This document shows, in pieces, positions 1 to 12,840 of a DNA stretch of 64,000 bases; the stretch's first letter is position 1, and each line of letters begins with the position of its first letter. The notes beneath the pieces were generated by a model. That model searched no databases. It saw nothing but the letters and a program-made list of their open reading frames with translations, and was not told the origin of the DNA. Made by a program: the position numbers and the translations under genes. The DNA is from Eonycteris spelaea (taxonomy: Eukaryota; Chordata; Mammalia; Chiroptera; Pteropodidae), in the NCBI GenBank assembly GCA_003508835.1, contig PUFA01000006.1:7316001-7380000 (forward strand). The letters run 5' to 3'.

Positions 1-430
1 TCTGAGAGGTAGGAAGGCCCTGGCGCAGGCCTGGGAGACACTGGCGGGTACCTTTCACAGGCCTGGGCGATCCTACTAAAAAGGGGGAGGGCCTGGGGGG
101 AAGAAGGAAGGGGAAGAGAGAGAAAAGGAGGGAGGAGTCTCCAGTGCCTACATTGTGTGCAAATTACCAAATTACTCGAAGCACTTACCAGCACCACCAC
201 CCCACCCCAGCTCTGTAGTGTTAACCATCTAGTAAGGAAATTGCGACTCAGGGAGCTTACCTTTTTGTCAGGAGCCCAAATGGCCAGAGGGCAAAGTCAG
301 GTCTTCTTAAAGTAGATGTAGGGTCCCAGGAAAGCTTGGGACTGGCCCTAGGAATCACTGTGATCACAGGGGATTGGCAGGAAATGGTCTTAAGGATCTC
401 TGTCCACCGACTACCCATGTCATCATGTAG

Positions 431-546
431 TGACCTTGAGCATCAATGAGCAATGACCTTGAAAATTAGTGAGATGTTGGTCTAAACTTTCAGTCTTTAG
501 TAATCTTGAGAACCAGCAGGCTGTGACCTTGGAAATCAGTGACTAG
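431..546 (+). repeat. Decayed 23-bp tandem repeat
   Basis: Units start tgaccttgagcatcaatgag (431), tgaccttgaaaattagtgag (454), taatcttgagaaccagcagg (501) and tgaccttggaaatcagtgac (524). Distances of 23, 47 and 23 bp fit a 23-bp period with one unit unrecognisable. Confidence 0.65.
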
Positions 547-1192
547 AGATCTGCTAAGTCAGTAGTGATGATTCCCAGTAGAGGGCGCTCAGAGAGGCCA
601 GGAGTCAGCAGATCAGGCCGTGGGTGCCCAAGTGGGCCAGGATGGTGGGGGCTGAGACCGTGGGTGATCCTTAGGGTTTCTCAGCCAGGCTCCCACCACA
701 CCAGCACGAACATTTTTTCCATCCCTGGGCTACTAACACCCAAGTAGCCTTTTGCCGAGCTGCTCAGGGCTCTGGAGAAGTCTGGACCCCAGAGCAGAGC
801 CCTCTTCCTCTGCTGCCAGGCTCATGTGCCAGGCTCGGCCTGTGGCAGCGGCCACACCAGCGCATCCTCATCAGAGCCCAAGCCTCTCTGCAGGGGCCAC
901 TCTGCAGGGCCAGGCTGGAGCCAAGCTCCCAATTTCAGCAGGCTTGTTTGTTTCCATACAACATCTGGGACTTACTGCCACCATCTGGACTTGTTCTCCA
1001 TCAAAGCCCACTCTCTCTTGCTGGCTGCCGATGCTGTTATCAACATCAGCCAGGTAGCCTGGCCAGAAGCTGAGCAGCTTGCAGGCAAAGGGCTCAGAGG
1101 ACATGGGCTGGCTCTCTGGAACAGTGTGTGCAGGCCCCTGGGGGGTTGCTGAGGCAGAGGGTACATGGGCTGGGAGAGAAGTGGTTATGCCA

Positions 1193-1300
1193 TGTGTGTG
1201 TGTGTGTGTGTGTGTGTGTTTCTGTGAGTGTGTACACGTGTGAGTCCAAGTTTGCCTCTGTGTGCTTGTGTATCCACGTCTGTGTGTGTGTGTGTCTGAG
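1193..1300 (+). repeat. TG-rich microsatellite, interrupted
   Basis: A 27-bp TG run at 1193-1219 followed by interrupted TG (tgtgagtgtgtacacgtgtg) and a second run near 1281-1297. Confidence 0.9.
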
Positions 1301-1374
1301 TGTGCTTGTACCTTTGGGTGGGCAGGTGTGTGTCAGTGTAGTGAATATTAAGAGCACTAGCTGGGGAGTTGGCC

Positions 1375-1510
1375 TACTGGAGCCTCAATTTTATCATCTG
1401 AGAAACAGGAGTGTGATAATGCCTATTATTTAGATTGTCAGAAGAGTCGGATTAGATGATGCATATTAATCACTTGGAAATAATGCCTGAGACATAGTAA
1501 GCTTTCAATA
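1375..1510 (+). repeat. MIR SINE fragment
   Basis: agcctcaattttatcatctg then a diverged tail ending acatagtaagctttcaatac, the MIR core-to-3' order. Confidence 0.6.
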
Positions 1511-1535
1511 CATGTGGCATTACCCTGCTATCCTG

Positions 1536-1538
<3 letters not shown>

Positions 1539-1575
<37 letters not shown>
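1539..1575 (+). repeat. GT microsatellite
   Basis: Uninterrupted GT dinucleotide run of about 18 units, followed by a looser TG-rich flank to about 1710. Confidence 0.92.
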
Positions 1576-1576
<1 letters not shown>

Positions 1577-3239
1577 ATCAATTTGTGTATTGATGGTATG
1601 TGTGCCTCTGAGTCTCTGTGTGTGTTTGGAGAATAAGCGTGTGGATGTTCATATCTATGTATGGGCATGCTGTGCTCCTTGTGAGTAGGTGTGTGCACGT
1701 GTGCTTGAGAGCCAGGCACCTGCTAAATATTTGTTTTGCTGGGCCCTGGGGAGCACAGTTGGCAGAGCCGCCAGTGCTGCTGTGGTGTTTTTGACAGTTC
1801 GAGCATGGCCTCCGGAAGTGTGAACTTTCTCAGGGTAAACAGCTAATGGTACTGTGATGCCAGCGCTGACCTCCTGGCAGCCTGGGAGTCATTAGGAAGC
1901 TTCCAGCTGGCACCTCCTTCCTACTCCCCCAGCATGGCACCCAGTGAGTGCGAGAGTCTGTGATAAGACAGTGGGGCCTGCACCCAACCCACACCCTGAC
2001 ACCCCACCCTCACTGCATCTTGCAGACTGACTAGGGGTTGAGGAGAAAAATAACTCCTCTTAGCCAATCTTCCTCTGCCTTCTGCCATCAGCACCTTGGA
2101 GAGCTCCGGGGGGCCGAGTCCTCAGGGGGTGGTGTTTGTGGGAGGGAACAGCACCAGCCAGGCTTTAGTGCAGGTGCAGCCAGGACTGGGGTTGTGGGAC
2201 TCCAGCTGCTCCGGGTCTCTGGATCTAGGGGAGCTCTCATAGGGGTGTGATGACCTGGTTCGTTTATGCAAAACCTCACTCTTGTCGGAATGGGCCACAG
2301 CCTCTGGGAGCTCCTGAAACCCTGGCAGGAAACCTACTTGTTGATGAGAAAAGTAGCCCTTGATCCTCTGCCCCAGCAGGGCCCTCCCTGCCCTTCGCCT
2401 CCAGCACCGTCTCAGAAACCTGCCCAACCTGTGTGAGCCTCGTACCCTTTTGACCGTGCATGACTGTGATGGGGCTTCGCCTTTCCTTGCGGTTGTGTGC
2501 GCACTCAGTGTGAGAGCTCTGAGTATGTGTGTGTTTGTGCTCAGGCTTGCGTGTATGTTTGGGGCCCTGGGTGCATATGCGTGCCTGCGTGGGTCAGCTA
2601 GTGCATAGGTGTACATGCACGTGCGTGTAACCAACGGCATAGACACCGAGTGCCCTTTCGTGCTTGTGTCAGAACAGGGGTTTCCCAAATGCCACCATGG
2701 GCAGGGGCTGTCTAGCTCCCCACAAGGTCGTCTGCTGAGAGAACAAGGTGAACACTGGCATTTACCTTAGGAGCCCGTGATGTAAGAGAAGCAAGAGTTC
2801 AGAAGGCGCGTCGAAGACTGTTTCATCCTCCTCCCCGGTTTACAGACGAGACACTGAGGCCCCACCAGGAACGTGGCTCGTGTAAAGTCTGCAGAGGCAG
2901 CGCTGGAGCCACGTCCCAGGGTCCTGCTTCCCGTGCACTATTCTCCCCCTCGCCACCTGCCCCTCCTTGTGCGTGGCCTGCCGTGTCTGCCGAGCCCTCT
3001 CCGCCAGCTCAGCAAATCAGGGGTCAGAGACTCCGGGTTTCTGATCTCGAGTCAGGCTAGAGGAAGCCCCCTTGGGCCTCTCTTCCCTATGCCTCTCCTG
3101 TGCCAATCAGTTGAGGTCCCTTTAACAGATGGATCAGGCCTCCCACCCTCCACCCCCTGCCGCTGCCGCTGAAGAGAGAGAACCTTTCCAGACAGCCCCT
3201 GTCTGTGTTTCATTACAAAGACGCAGCCATCTTCCATTA

Positions 3240-3460
3240 ATTCCTCGTTTGCTCTGGGCAAAGCGCTGATACGTACATTTTTACCTGGGGTGGTTTTAAT
3301 CAGTTAATTTAACCAGAAACATTAATAATGTATTTCTTTACCACTCGACTGCCATCTGTTGAACAACTTACCTGTTGGAGAGCAATGTCACCTCCTGTGA
3401 CTCGGAGCCCTTGGCTGCCCAAGAACATGATGAGATTCTGCATATTTAATGGCCTCGCAG
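3240..3460. promoter_or_regulatory. Candidate conserved non-coding block
   Basis: AT-rich and repeat-free, with gttttaatcagttaatttaa, cattaataatgtatttcttt and ctgcatatttaatggcctcg. Conservation cannot be measured here; the call rests on composition and absence of known repeats. Confidence 0.3.
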
Positions 3461-3689
3461 ACCAAGGGTGAGAGCTAGGGGTGCCGCTCCCTGCCCAGCT
3501 CAGACTCCAGGCTGCAGCTGGCAGTACGGCCTCCCTTTACCCCAGGCTCCAGACACACGCCATCTCCTGCCTTTGATCATCGCTTTGTTGGCAGATTCTG
3601 GGTTGCAGGAGAGGTTGGATCCCTGCTTATGGCTGAGGAGTGGAGGGGGTGCTGTATGAGCAGGGAGCTGCTGCTGGCAGGTGGATCTG

Positions 3690-3835
3690 AGCTCTGAGTG
3701 CAGCCTAGTCACTTCCTGGGCAACCAGCTGCATGTCTCAAGCCTCAGTTTCCTCATGCATCTCTTTGATCTGTTGGAAGGATTCGGTGAGAAAGTGCGTG
3801 TTAAGTTCAGGCCCAGAGCCGGCTAGAGTGGGTGC
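3690..3835 (+). repeat. MIR SINE fragment
   Basis: cctagtcacttcctgggcaa followed by aagcctcagtttcctcatgc and ggattcggtgagaaag. Confidence 0.6.
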
Positions 3836-5839
3836 TCCATATAAGGACGTTTCCTTCCTGGAGGGTAAACAAATTCAAGACCTTAAATCATGGATGATCC
3901 CAAGGAGTCTGAGAGTCTGCATTAGCTTTGGGGAGTCAGGGGTGATGTTCACTATAAGTAACCACTAGTCTGGGAGGGGAGGGCTGGACAGCAGTCAATC
4001 AGAGACCCTTGGGGCCAGGCATTAACCATTTAGTGGATGAGTCATGAAGTAGCTGAGGTAGCAGCAGAACCTTCAGAGTTTGGGGGAATGCTGCTTGACT
4101 GAGGGGGGTAGGGGCTGTCAGACATAGCACAGAACCCATGACCTGAGCTCCCCTAAATCTTGGCTTACCTAGGGTTCTTAGCTTCCTCCTTCTTCCTCAG
4201 AAACCAGGAAGCAGCCAGCGCTCTGGGTGCACTGTCTCACTTCTGAACCTGCACCTCTGGGACTGACCCTCAGCCAGCTCTGGTCTGCGTCCTGTCTTCC
4301 CACAGTCCTAGGGTCACTGGAGAGGGGCAAAGCCACTGTGTTCCCTCCTAGTGGCGCAGTGAGGACTGGATTCCCAAGATGAGCACGTTGCCACTAAGTC
4401 TAGTCAGCGGGTGAGGACACTCTACTGGAGCTACCGTACGCATTGCAAGCAAACCAACATGTCCCTGTACCTAAGGCTCCAAACGTCCCTGTCTGGAAGG
4501 ACACGAGACCTTGCTCGTAGAGGGAAGAGAAGGCAGATATCAGAGGGGGGCAGGAGAGGGAGGAAGGGTAGGGCAGCTAGGGTACCCTCAGGACGCATCA
4601 GGGCCAGGCCCTCAGAGGGAACTCTCTCCCTCTTGCCTTGATCTGTTTTGATTTCATAAATTCTAAAATACCGCCACTATAAGATACATAATTTTATGTA
4701 CTTTCCTAAGGAAGAAAAAAACACCGCTCGTTAAACCATGACATTGTACTTTCTTATCATCTACTACAAGACCCATCTCCATTTCAGAGATGTTAAGCCG
4801 TGTGTGTTGGGGGTGTGACTTAGAATCAATGAAATCTGGTACTAGAAACAACACTAGCAGCTCTTTCTTGGAGTTCTCTGCACTGGGCTCTCTGCTGAGG
4901 GCTATATGTGCAGTGTCTCATTCAATCCTCACAAACCCCTGTGAATCAGGATGTTAGTTCAGAGAGGTTAAGCAATGTTACCAGGTCACATAGAAAACCG
5001 GAATAATACTTAAATAGATTGACTCAGCCCATATACTAGCTGTAACACCCCCCAAATCTGTAGTTAAGGACTTTGGGACACACAGAGCATGACAGTCTTT
5101 TCTAAGGTCATGCAGCCTGTAGGTGGCAGAGGAGCCGGGGATGGCTGACTATCTTGTTATCTGCAAAGCTGAGCCTCAAACCCTGCGCCATGTCACTTCA
5201 GGCTGTGCTCCTAAGTGCTAGATATCATTGTGCCTTTTCCAGAGCAGAGGGAGCAGTTTGCACTGGTGTCTGTCCATGAGACTCAACCTCTCTCTGGCCC
5301 TCCTGTCCCCTCCCGCAGAGGCTGCCCCTCACTGCCACCCACCTCTGGTGGGGCTTCGGCTTTCCCTACTGGCTGGCTGACAGACGGTGAGATCCACCTC
5401 TCCGGCTTTCTTCAGAATTCTAACAGGCCGTAGAGTGAGTGGGAGCAGCAGGCAGGCAGAGGCAAGGCAGAAGTGGAGAGAAGAGCAAAAGCTGCCTCCA
5501 AAAACTCACAAATTGGTCCCAGAGAGAAATGGAGCCTCTTTTTTGCTCCATTTCAATCCTCCAACCATTACCAGGCAGGCAAGCAGTGTAAAGGCCTTGG
5601 CTGGAGCAAAACCCAGGCATGGGTGTGGGGAATGGCACGAGGGCAGCTGTGGTCCTCTTAGAGAAGTGGAGACCCCAGGGGCCAGCCTGGGCTCAGCCTC
5701 CTCGGAGCAGAACTGGGTTGAGCATGGAGCTGACGCATGGGGGAGTTTTGACTCTGGATAACTTTAGATGGACACGAGAGGTCAGGACTCGCTTGATTCA
5801 GAGGGAAAGGGCAGGTGCTGGATAGATACAGATGCAGGG

Positions 5840-5886
5840 GACGACAGGCAGCCCACTCAGGCACGAACAGGGTCCATTCTGGAAGG
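5840..5886 (+). repeat. Short dispersed repeat, copy 1
   Basis: gacgacaggcagcccactca then ggcacgaacagggtccattc, tggaagg. It matches 7960-8011 apart from a five-base gap and a few substitutions. The family is unknown to me. Confidence 0.7.
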
Positions 5887-6839
5887 TGCTAGGGGACCTG
5901 AGGGTCAGGCATGGGCAAAGGTGGGGCTAGCCCAGGAATTGTAAATTCAGGAGCAGACTCTATTTCAAGCTTCAGGCAGAGAGCAGCAGAAAGGGAGAAT
6001 CAGAAGCCAGAGGGCACATCTACTTCTGTGCTGGCACTGGGCAGAGGGTTTTATGTACGGCATTCTCTCTAACCTGCCAAGTAGCACCGGGAGGCAAAAT
6101 TCCCATTTCGCAGATATAAAAACTGACATGCAGAGCTCCGTAACAGTTGGTTAGTGGCTGAGCTGGGACGTGAACCACACCAAAGCAGTCTGGCTCCAGA
6201 CCACGATGCCCTGGTCCTTCTAGGGAAACTGAAGTGTTAGGTGAGTGAGCCAGGCAGGGCAAGATGAGCTCCCAGAGCCAGGGCACACAATCAGCATAGA
6301 CGAACTTCAGGCACTAGTATGCTGCAGCTTTTTAATTCCCTCCCAACCCTGCTCAGCGTGGTCCTAGGCCCACAGCAGGGCTGAGCGGGGTGGAACATAG
6401 GCCTTGCTTTTGAGACTGGGAGCCAAGCTGCATCCAGCGGTAGCAAGCCTGCAAGCTTCTGTTGATGGCCAGGATGGAGCTGGCTATTTGAGTAGGAGAG
6501 GTGTTCCGTCCTTTTCCCTGCACTGTGTGCCTCCCCTGAAGATAAGGATACTTGACAGCAGCAGGCAGGACCTTGGAGGCCCTGAGCTCTGTGCTTTCCT
6601 CCTGTCCTCCTTGGCCAGGCTCACTGGCAGACCCAGCGCTTGCTGGGAGATGCTGTGGAGATGCAATCACAGTGTATCAGCTGTGAGCAGAGCACAGCAG
6701 CACTGGAGAAAGGAGCAGCAGTTCCTCAGGCAGCATGTCTTTCTGAGTCAGGGACTGAGAAAAACTGATGCCCAGGATGAGATGGCTTAGCTGGGGGGGT
6801 GGGGCGTGTAACCACACCTGGCCCCTGCCTGATTGCTGA

Positions 6840-7165
6840 AATCATCAGGCTCTTTCATGCTCTGCTCCTACCCTTCCTCTGCACATTCTGTGCTTTCATG
6901 CCTCTGCTCAATCAGCCTCTACCTGCTTCTAGGCCCAGCTTAAACAGTACCTCCTCTAAGAAGCCTTCAGGATTTCTCCTGGCATTTTCATTTCCTAGAA
7001 CAATTAGCATTTATCACAACAGAGCCGTCATCGCGCTATTTTCAATTATTTCTTGATTGGTCTCTTTCTTCCTTCAGTGTGTGAGCGACCCAAGAAAACA
7101 TCCGACTCATTCATTTTTCTATTCCCCGGCACTGAGAAGATACCAATAAATGTTTGTTGCATTGA
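6840..7165 (+). repeat. L2 LINE 3' fragment
   Basis: cccttcctctgcacattctg, ctaagaagccttcaggattt, then aataaatgtttgttgcattg at the end, the order typical of the L2 3' region. Confidence 0.65.
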
Positions 7166-7959
7166 ACTTCCCTTGAGAGAGTCATAAAAACAGACCCTGT
7201 AGGCACTCGCTATCATCTCACCCTGTTTATTTCTTTCACAGCTTTTATAACAGGAAGGTTGGCACCTCCGAGGCAGGGAGGGTGTGAGGCAGAGCGCTTG
7301 GATCACTGAGGCGGTGCTTTGGGATTACTGGGGCAAATGCGTGGAGGAGGGTGGACTGGGAAAAGGGAAGGGGAAGGAGAGAGAATAGCAGGAGGCTGGT
7401 GCCATGGCACAGGGTATGAGCTGGAGGGTGATGATAGAGGTGGCAAAGATAGACCCCAGAGTCCTTCTGGGGGGCAAAATTGTGTCTTTGCGTTTGTTCC
7501 GATGAGGAGAGATGGGGATGTCTAGAGATGACACTGAGTTTCCAGCCTGGACCACTGAGGGATGTCGGCGCCCTTCCCTGAGACGGGAAGCCAGGGAAAG
7601 AGTAGGTTTGAGGCGGGGGAAATACTGCACAGTAAGTCCTCACTTAACATCATCAACAGATTCTTAGAACTGCAGTGAAATGATGTATAACAAAGCCAGT
7701 TTTACCATAGGCTAATCGATAGAAACAAGAGTTACGTCCGTACAGCAGCTCATTACTATAAAAGAAATGACGTTGAGCAAAATGAAGCTATTTGAGGACC
7801 TGCTGTATTTGATTACAGATATGTCAGGTGATAGATATTGCGGAGGGCTTAGGATAGAGGACAAGACAGCGAGCCTCACCCAGACAAATGCCTGTTTCTT
7901 AGCCGCAGCCTGGAGACAGGTATTCGAGAGTGGTGCGCATCGCCCCTCTCCTGGGCGAG

Positions 7960-8011
7960 GACAACAGGCGGCCCAGCCTGCTCAGGCGCGAACAGGGTCC
8001 GTTCTGGAAGG
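7960..8011 (+). repeat. Short dispersed repeat, copy 2
   Basis: gacaacaggcggcccagcct then gctcaggcgcgaacagggtc, cgttctggaagg; see 5840-5886. It follows a stretch from 7632 (agtaagtcctcacttaacat) that itself looks like an old dispersed repeat. Confidence 0.7.
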
Positions 8012-8419
8012 GGCGCTTATGCGATCTGTCCTATTGGAAAATAACATTTCACCTGTTATATTCCCATGCCATAATTTTCTCTACTTGGAAGTACTTGATG
8101 TTTTTGTTGTTGTCACTGTTAATTACAACCATTTAAGGCCATGAAAGAATGAGTTGGAAACGACAGTGCATACTACAGAATGAGAACCTCACACCGTTTC
8201 CTAAGGAGTTAGACGTAAATCTGGTGAGCACTAATTTGTGAATAACCTACAGAATTAAGGACCCTCAGCGCTGGCGCTAACTACCAGGGGAGACCCTTTC
8301 CCAGACGAGGCTTAGGAAGGAGGTTCCTTCCATACGGGTTCTGGGCTGCATGCTCTATGTCACCACCGGTGTGCTGATTACAGTCTCAGGCCCCTGACTC
8401 AAACCGGAGCAGAGCATGA

Positions 8420-8565
8420 CTCCTGGATCTGCACAAGCTGTGTGTTTTGGACACATTGCTAACGCCTCTGAGCTTCCATTTCCTCCTCTGGAAACAAATG
8501 AGAGTCACAGTAGCATCCGTCTCATAGAGCCGTTGTGAGGATGAAATGAGCCGATCGGGAAGGCT
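8420..8565 (+). repeat. MIR SINE fragment
   Basis: cctctgagcttccatttcct and gttgtgaggatgaaatgagc are diverged MIR core and tail. Confidence 0.55.
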
Positions 8566-9479
8566 CCGCAGGTGTCACCTACTCCCGTTGCTGTGACTGT
8601 GACTCCCAAATTGCTCTTGGTCCCCCTGCTCATCCGCACCGGACAGTTTTGCAGACAATTCTCTCTTTCCATTTGTTCAAAGTGCAGGGTTTGGCGGATG
8701 GTTACTTTGAACCCATGTTTTCAAAATTCAAGCCGCTTCATTCCTCCATGGCTGCTGACAGTCCATGCAGATTTTGAGATCGCAGCTTTGCTCCCGTTCT
8801 GAGAACGGACCTGCTGTCCCGTCTGTTATAAACTGCCTTGGGCTTGCTGAGCGGCTGCGACGAGAGGGGATGGTGAGTCTTGCTGGCTGTTGGCAAAAAG
8901 TGTTCAGCTTTCTGATCTGGATGATCCTCTAATGAACCCCTCCCGCCACCCGCTTAAAAGCCCCGAATGATATATTCTTGCTTTTTGTGGTGTCCCCTTC
9001 TGCCACCCTGAGGCAGCAGCTCTGGTTAAAAGCTGCCAACCCTGCGTTACCTCCCTGGAGTTTTCCTGTTTAGCCATTTCATGTTTGCTTATACTTACAT
9101 GTTTTATACATATTGATTTATACTTGAGAACTATATCAAATGCCTACTATGTGCCAGCCACTCTTCAGCACTGGAGAGAAAGTGATGGACAAGCTCTGTA
9201 TGCTCAAAGACCTTGCACTCTAGTGGTGGGGCTTGGGGGGCAGAAGCAGACTATAGAATAGATATCAACATTAAGAGCTTTGGGGACATAAACAAGGTGT
9301 GAGGTGGGTAGAGGAGGTCTCCCTACGGTTTACGTGCTGGTTTATGTGCCATGTGCCAGGTGTCTGACACCCAGGGGGTGTTTCCTGAGTGTTTGCTGAA
9401 TGAGAGAAGGGCTGAGTGGATGAACGCAGCCTCCATCAGCGGTGTGGAGACAAGGTCGCTGGGAATTCCTTTGTAGGAG

Positions 9480-9605
9480 CCCAGGGCTTGTGAAGATGCA
9501 AGGAATCACATTTGCTAATGATCATAATTAAGCCAGATCTCTTATTTCAACCCAATGCCTTAGGGAGAGAGGCACAAAGCACCAGGCTAATGAATTGGCT
9601 CCCCT
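9480..9605. promoter_or_regulatory. Candidate conserved non-coding block
   Basis: tttgctaatgatcataatta followed by ggctaatgaattggctcccc; several TAAT cores in 120 bp and no repeat similarity. Confidence 0.3.
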
Positions 9606-10202
9606 CGCTTTCCTCCCTGCTGTGCCACCACCCAGGTGAGATGTGTGCCCAGGTACGTGTGTGCGTGCCACACACATGCTAATAAGAGCCTAGTGGAGTA
9701 ATCATACCTCTAAGCTGTGTTAAAACAATCTCACTGGTGTCCCAAAATCAGTCCGGGAACAAATCTGTCACACTGGGCCCCTGGTGCTGAGTAGATCAAA
9801 CACTTTTGCTGTCATACGTTCTTCACTCTTTCTTGTCTCTGGTGCTCAGGGCTGGGGACCAGGGTGTGGGGTAGACTGAGAGGTCAAGGCTCCAGCCCTC
9901 CACTTCAAATAGCTCACACCTCAGAAGAAAAAAAAAACGTTTGCCCAAATCCCTGTAACGCAGTGGTTCTCAAAGTGTGTGTCTGGTGAGATGCTCTGCG
10001 GATAAAAGTTTTTATGGTTGTCAAGGAAGTTTGGGAAGTATTTCTTGCTCTGCACCCCTCTCAGAGACTGCACGTGAGCGGAGTGCATGCCCAGAGAAGT
10101 TCTGCGGGGAAAAAAGCCCTGCTCAGCCCTGTTTAACTTCTAGTTGCCCAAGCCACCCTGCACACTGCAATTGCAGGGACACAGTGGTCCCTCTCGCTGG
10201 AG

Positions 10203-10246
10203 GGACATTCTCTGTTCTACCCAAGGACATTCTCTGTTCTACCCAA
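10203..10246 (+). repeat. Perfect 22-bp tandem duplication
   Basis: The unit ggacattctctgttctaccc plus aa occurs twice back to back (10203-10224 and 10225-10246) with no mismatch. Confidence 0.97.
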
Positions 10247-10884
10247 GGCAGCATAGCGGAGAGAGGCAGAACCTGGGCAGGGTGAGAAGAGAAAGCGAAA
10301 GGACACGCCTTCCCAGGCAGGAAAGAGGAAGCTACTGTCACCACCAGAGGTACCCCAGCCTCCCGCACTGCGGTCCAGGCACCATGGGGCTGCGGCATGG
10401 GGCCTCCCTGGTGAGCAGGGAGCTGTGGGCGGGACCGGAGGATGCGAGGAGAAGTTAGTTGGGCTGTACTGTCTATTTCTAGGAGGCCAGTACAAAGTCA
10501 GGATTTAAGACCCCAGAGCAGGTCAGAGGAGGTCAACAGGAAGTGGACCTGAAGCGGCTTTAGCACCCTTTGTGTTGTGGGGGCTTTTTGGAGGGGTGGG
10601 GAGGGCCTGCAGGGTGGGTGTGCTGAGGGCAGACGACTGCGGTGGATTCCGGCCAATTGTGAACCGCACTGATATTTCAGCAGCGGGAAATCCTGCCTTT
10701 GAGAGCTCCCACCTGGGAGAGGTGGGCCTCCTGGAAGAGCTCATCCCGGAGTCAGGGGCCTGCGGTGGGAGGGGGAGGGGACAGGCTGTGTTTGTTGTTG
10801 CAGCCTAATAAAAACAACATGTGTTTTTCTCCAGCAGGCCCCTTTCTGTGGCTCCAGCAGTATTGTCAGAGAAGAAACAAAACA

Positions 10885-11055
10885 AAATAGAGAAGTGGAA
10901 GTTGATTCTATAATTAGTGCAGTTTCTTCACTGTTCATTCAGGATCTCCAGAGATCAATTAACTTGCTTTTAAGCTAAAAGGCATCTGAATAAGTATTTA
11001 ACCTGCATAGCAATTGATATTTAAAACAGATGAGGATGGGAGTAATAACGCAGAA
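10885..11055. promoter_or_regulatory. Candidate conserved non-coding block
   Basis: gttgattctataattagtgc, agatcaattaacttgctttt and agcaattgatatttaaaaca; dense homeodomain-type cores in unique sequence. Confidence 0.35.
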
Positions 11056-12734
11056 CCGGGCTGCCTCTTTCTCCTCTGCTAATTTCCTGGCTTCTGCTCC
11101 CCCTGCCCTTTGCCTCTGCCCACGCCATATCTGGGGTGGCCTTAGATTGGGCCTCCTGTCATTTCCAGGGTAGGGCTGTGGATGGATAGGCTGGCACTTA
11201 GGGGCTGCCAGAGGCAGGGCTATCTTCCAGATGCTGACACCACACTGGAGCAGGTGCCCCACAGTTGGGTTGGAGAGTCCACCCCCAAACAGGAGAACTA
11301 GGTCCTCTCTCTATAGCCAGCCACCCAGCTGTATTAGCAGGCACGTGGCACTCTGTCTATCCACGCAAGGGGCAGGGGCCTGGAAAGGTGCCTACTGAGG
11401 GCACCTGAGCTGCGGTTTCCTCGTCTAGTCAGAGCCGATTATTGCGAGGCAGGGGTGGGGGCCGGGGTTTGAAAGCCACAGGACCTGGTGGCCTCCTGTC
11501 TGGACATCTTCATAGCAGAGGGTTTGAAGGCTTCTTCTGTGTTTTCTGCAATGTCACTAAAGTATCAAAGTTCTGAACTGGAATTAGCTTTTTTAAAACA
11601 ATCGGAGTGAGTGTGTTATGTGCACACACGTGTGCTCTCATATATGCATTTGGTTAACCAGCATGTCTTGACATCCTCTCTGTGCTAGATAGTGTGGCAG
11701 GCGCTGGGGACAGGAAAGAGATGCCAAGACAGCTAAGGTGTGCTCCACCCTCCAGATGACCATAGCTTAATGGAAGAGGGAGGCACACGACACGTCCACA
11801 ACACGTGTGAGGGTACAGAGGAGGGTAAATGCAGAACTCGGGGAAAGTGACTCAGTCGGGGACCCCCGAGCAGGCCCTGCGACAGGATTAGTTTCTCTGG
11901 GAGGTGACTCTAGGAAGCATGGGATGCACCGGGAAGGGAGGGAAGGCCATGCAGGTGTGTGAGCAGGTGGTTACACTGTGGGTGACTGGGCTCAGCCCTG
12001 CGGGGCCCTTTGAGAAACTGTAGATCGTGCCTTGAAATCGTACCTCTGAGGGGCAAGGAGCCTGGGGTTTGTCCACCTGCTCCCTGCCTCCTCGGCCGAG
12101 GCTGCTGCTGAGTTCTTAACTCCCTGCTCCTGTGGCCTGTCCTGTAACGGCCACACCACTGCCACTATTGCTGGAGAATGCCCAGTGAGAGCGGAGGAAA
12201 TGTGTGCAGGTGGCCTCTAGGGTGGGACAAGGGCATAAGGACAGTGGCTGCTGCAAGGCTCAGAAGAGACATATGGAAGCCCCCGTTTGCAAGGATGAAA
12301 TAGAGAAAGAAGGAAGGGTGATCCAGACGAGGAAGAGCACCCACGAAGGGCCAGGGGCATGAAGGGAACGGTGAGAAGGCGGTGTGGGTGGTGGACTTGC
12401 TGCCTGGAGGAGCCAGGCTGGAGAGAGGTCAGGCTGCACCGGACGTGGCTGAAATGCCAGGCTCAGGGCTGGCCTTTCCGTGTGGGCATGTGTGTGAGGG
12501 TGGGCTGGGCGATGGCTCTGCCCATCTAGGAGGTGGGACAGCCCTGCCGATGTCTCTGGTGATTCCAGATCTTCAGTCCTCCGGCCCCTTTGGCAAGGGC
12601 GCTCACTGCTCACTGCGCCCCTCTGCAGCTCCATTCCAGCCGTCTCCCCAGCAGCTCAGTTTCCTGCTCCTCTGCCGGATGACAGCCCATCGGTCATCAG
12701 GGTCTCTGGGCAGCACCGAAGCCTCCAGCCATCC

Positions 12735-12840
12735 TCCCAACACGGTCGATTCTGCAATATTTGACTTGCGTGTCCCTGAGTTGTACAGACAAAGTGCCAC
12801 ATATCACCAGATCAATTAAAACAACTGCCGCTAGGCCCCG
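12735..12840. promoter_or_regulatory. Candidate conserved non-coding block
   Basis: acggtcgattctgcaatatt and tcaccagatcaattaaaaca in unique sequence containing retained CpGs. Confidence 0.25.

Noticed and set aside
2122..2688. 188-codon open frame on the - strand
   Set aside because: Low-information composition over TG-rich sequence; no recognisable family and no flanking gene signals.
10123..10495. Overlapping open frames on both strands near 10.1-10.5 kb
   Set aside because: GC-rich intronic sequence with a tandem duplication; the frames have no shared domain and no splice context.
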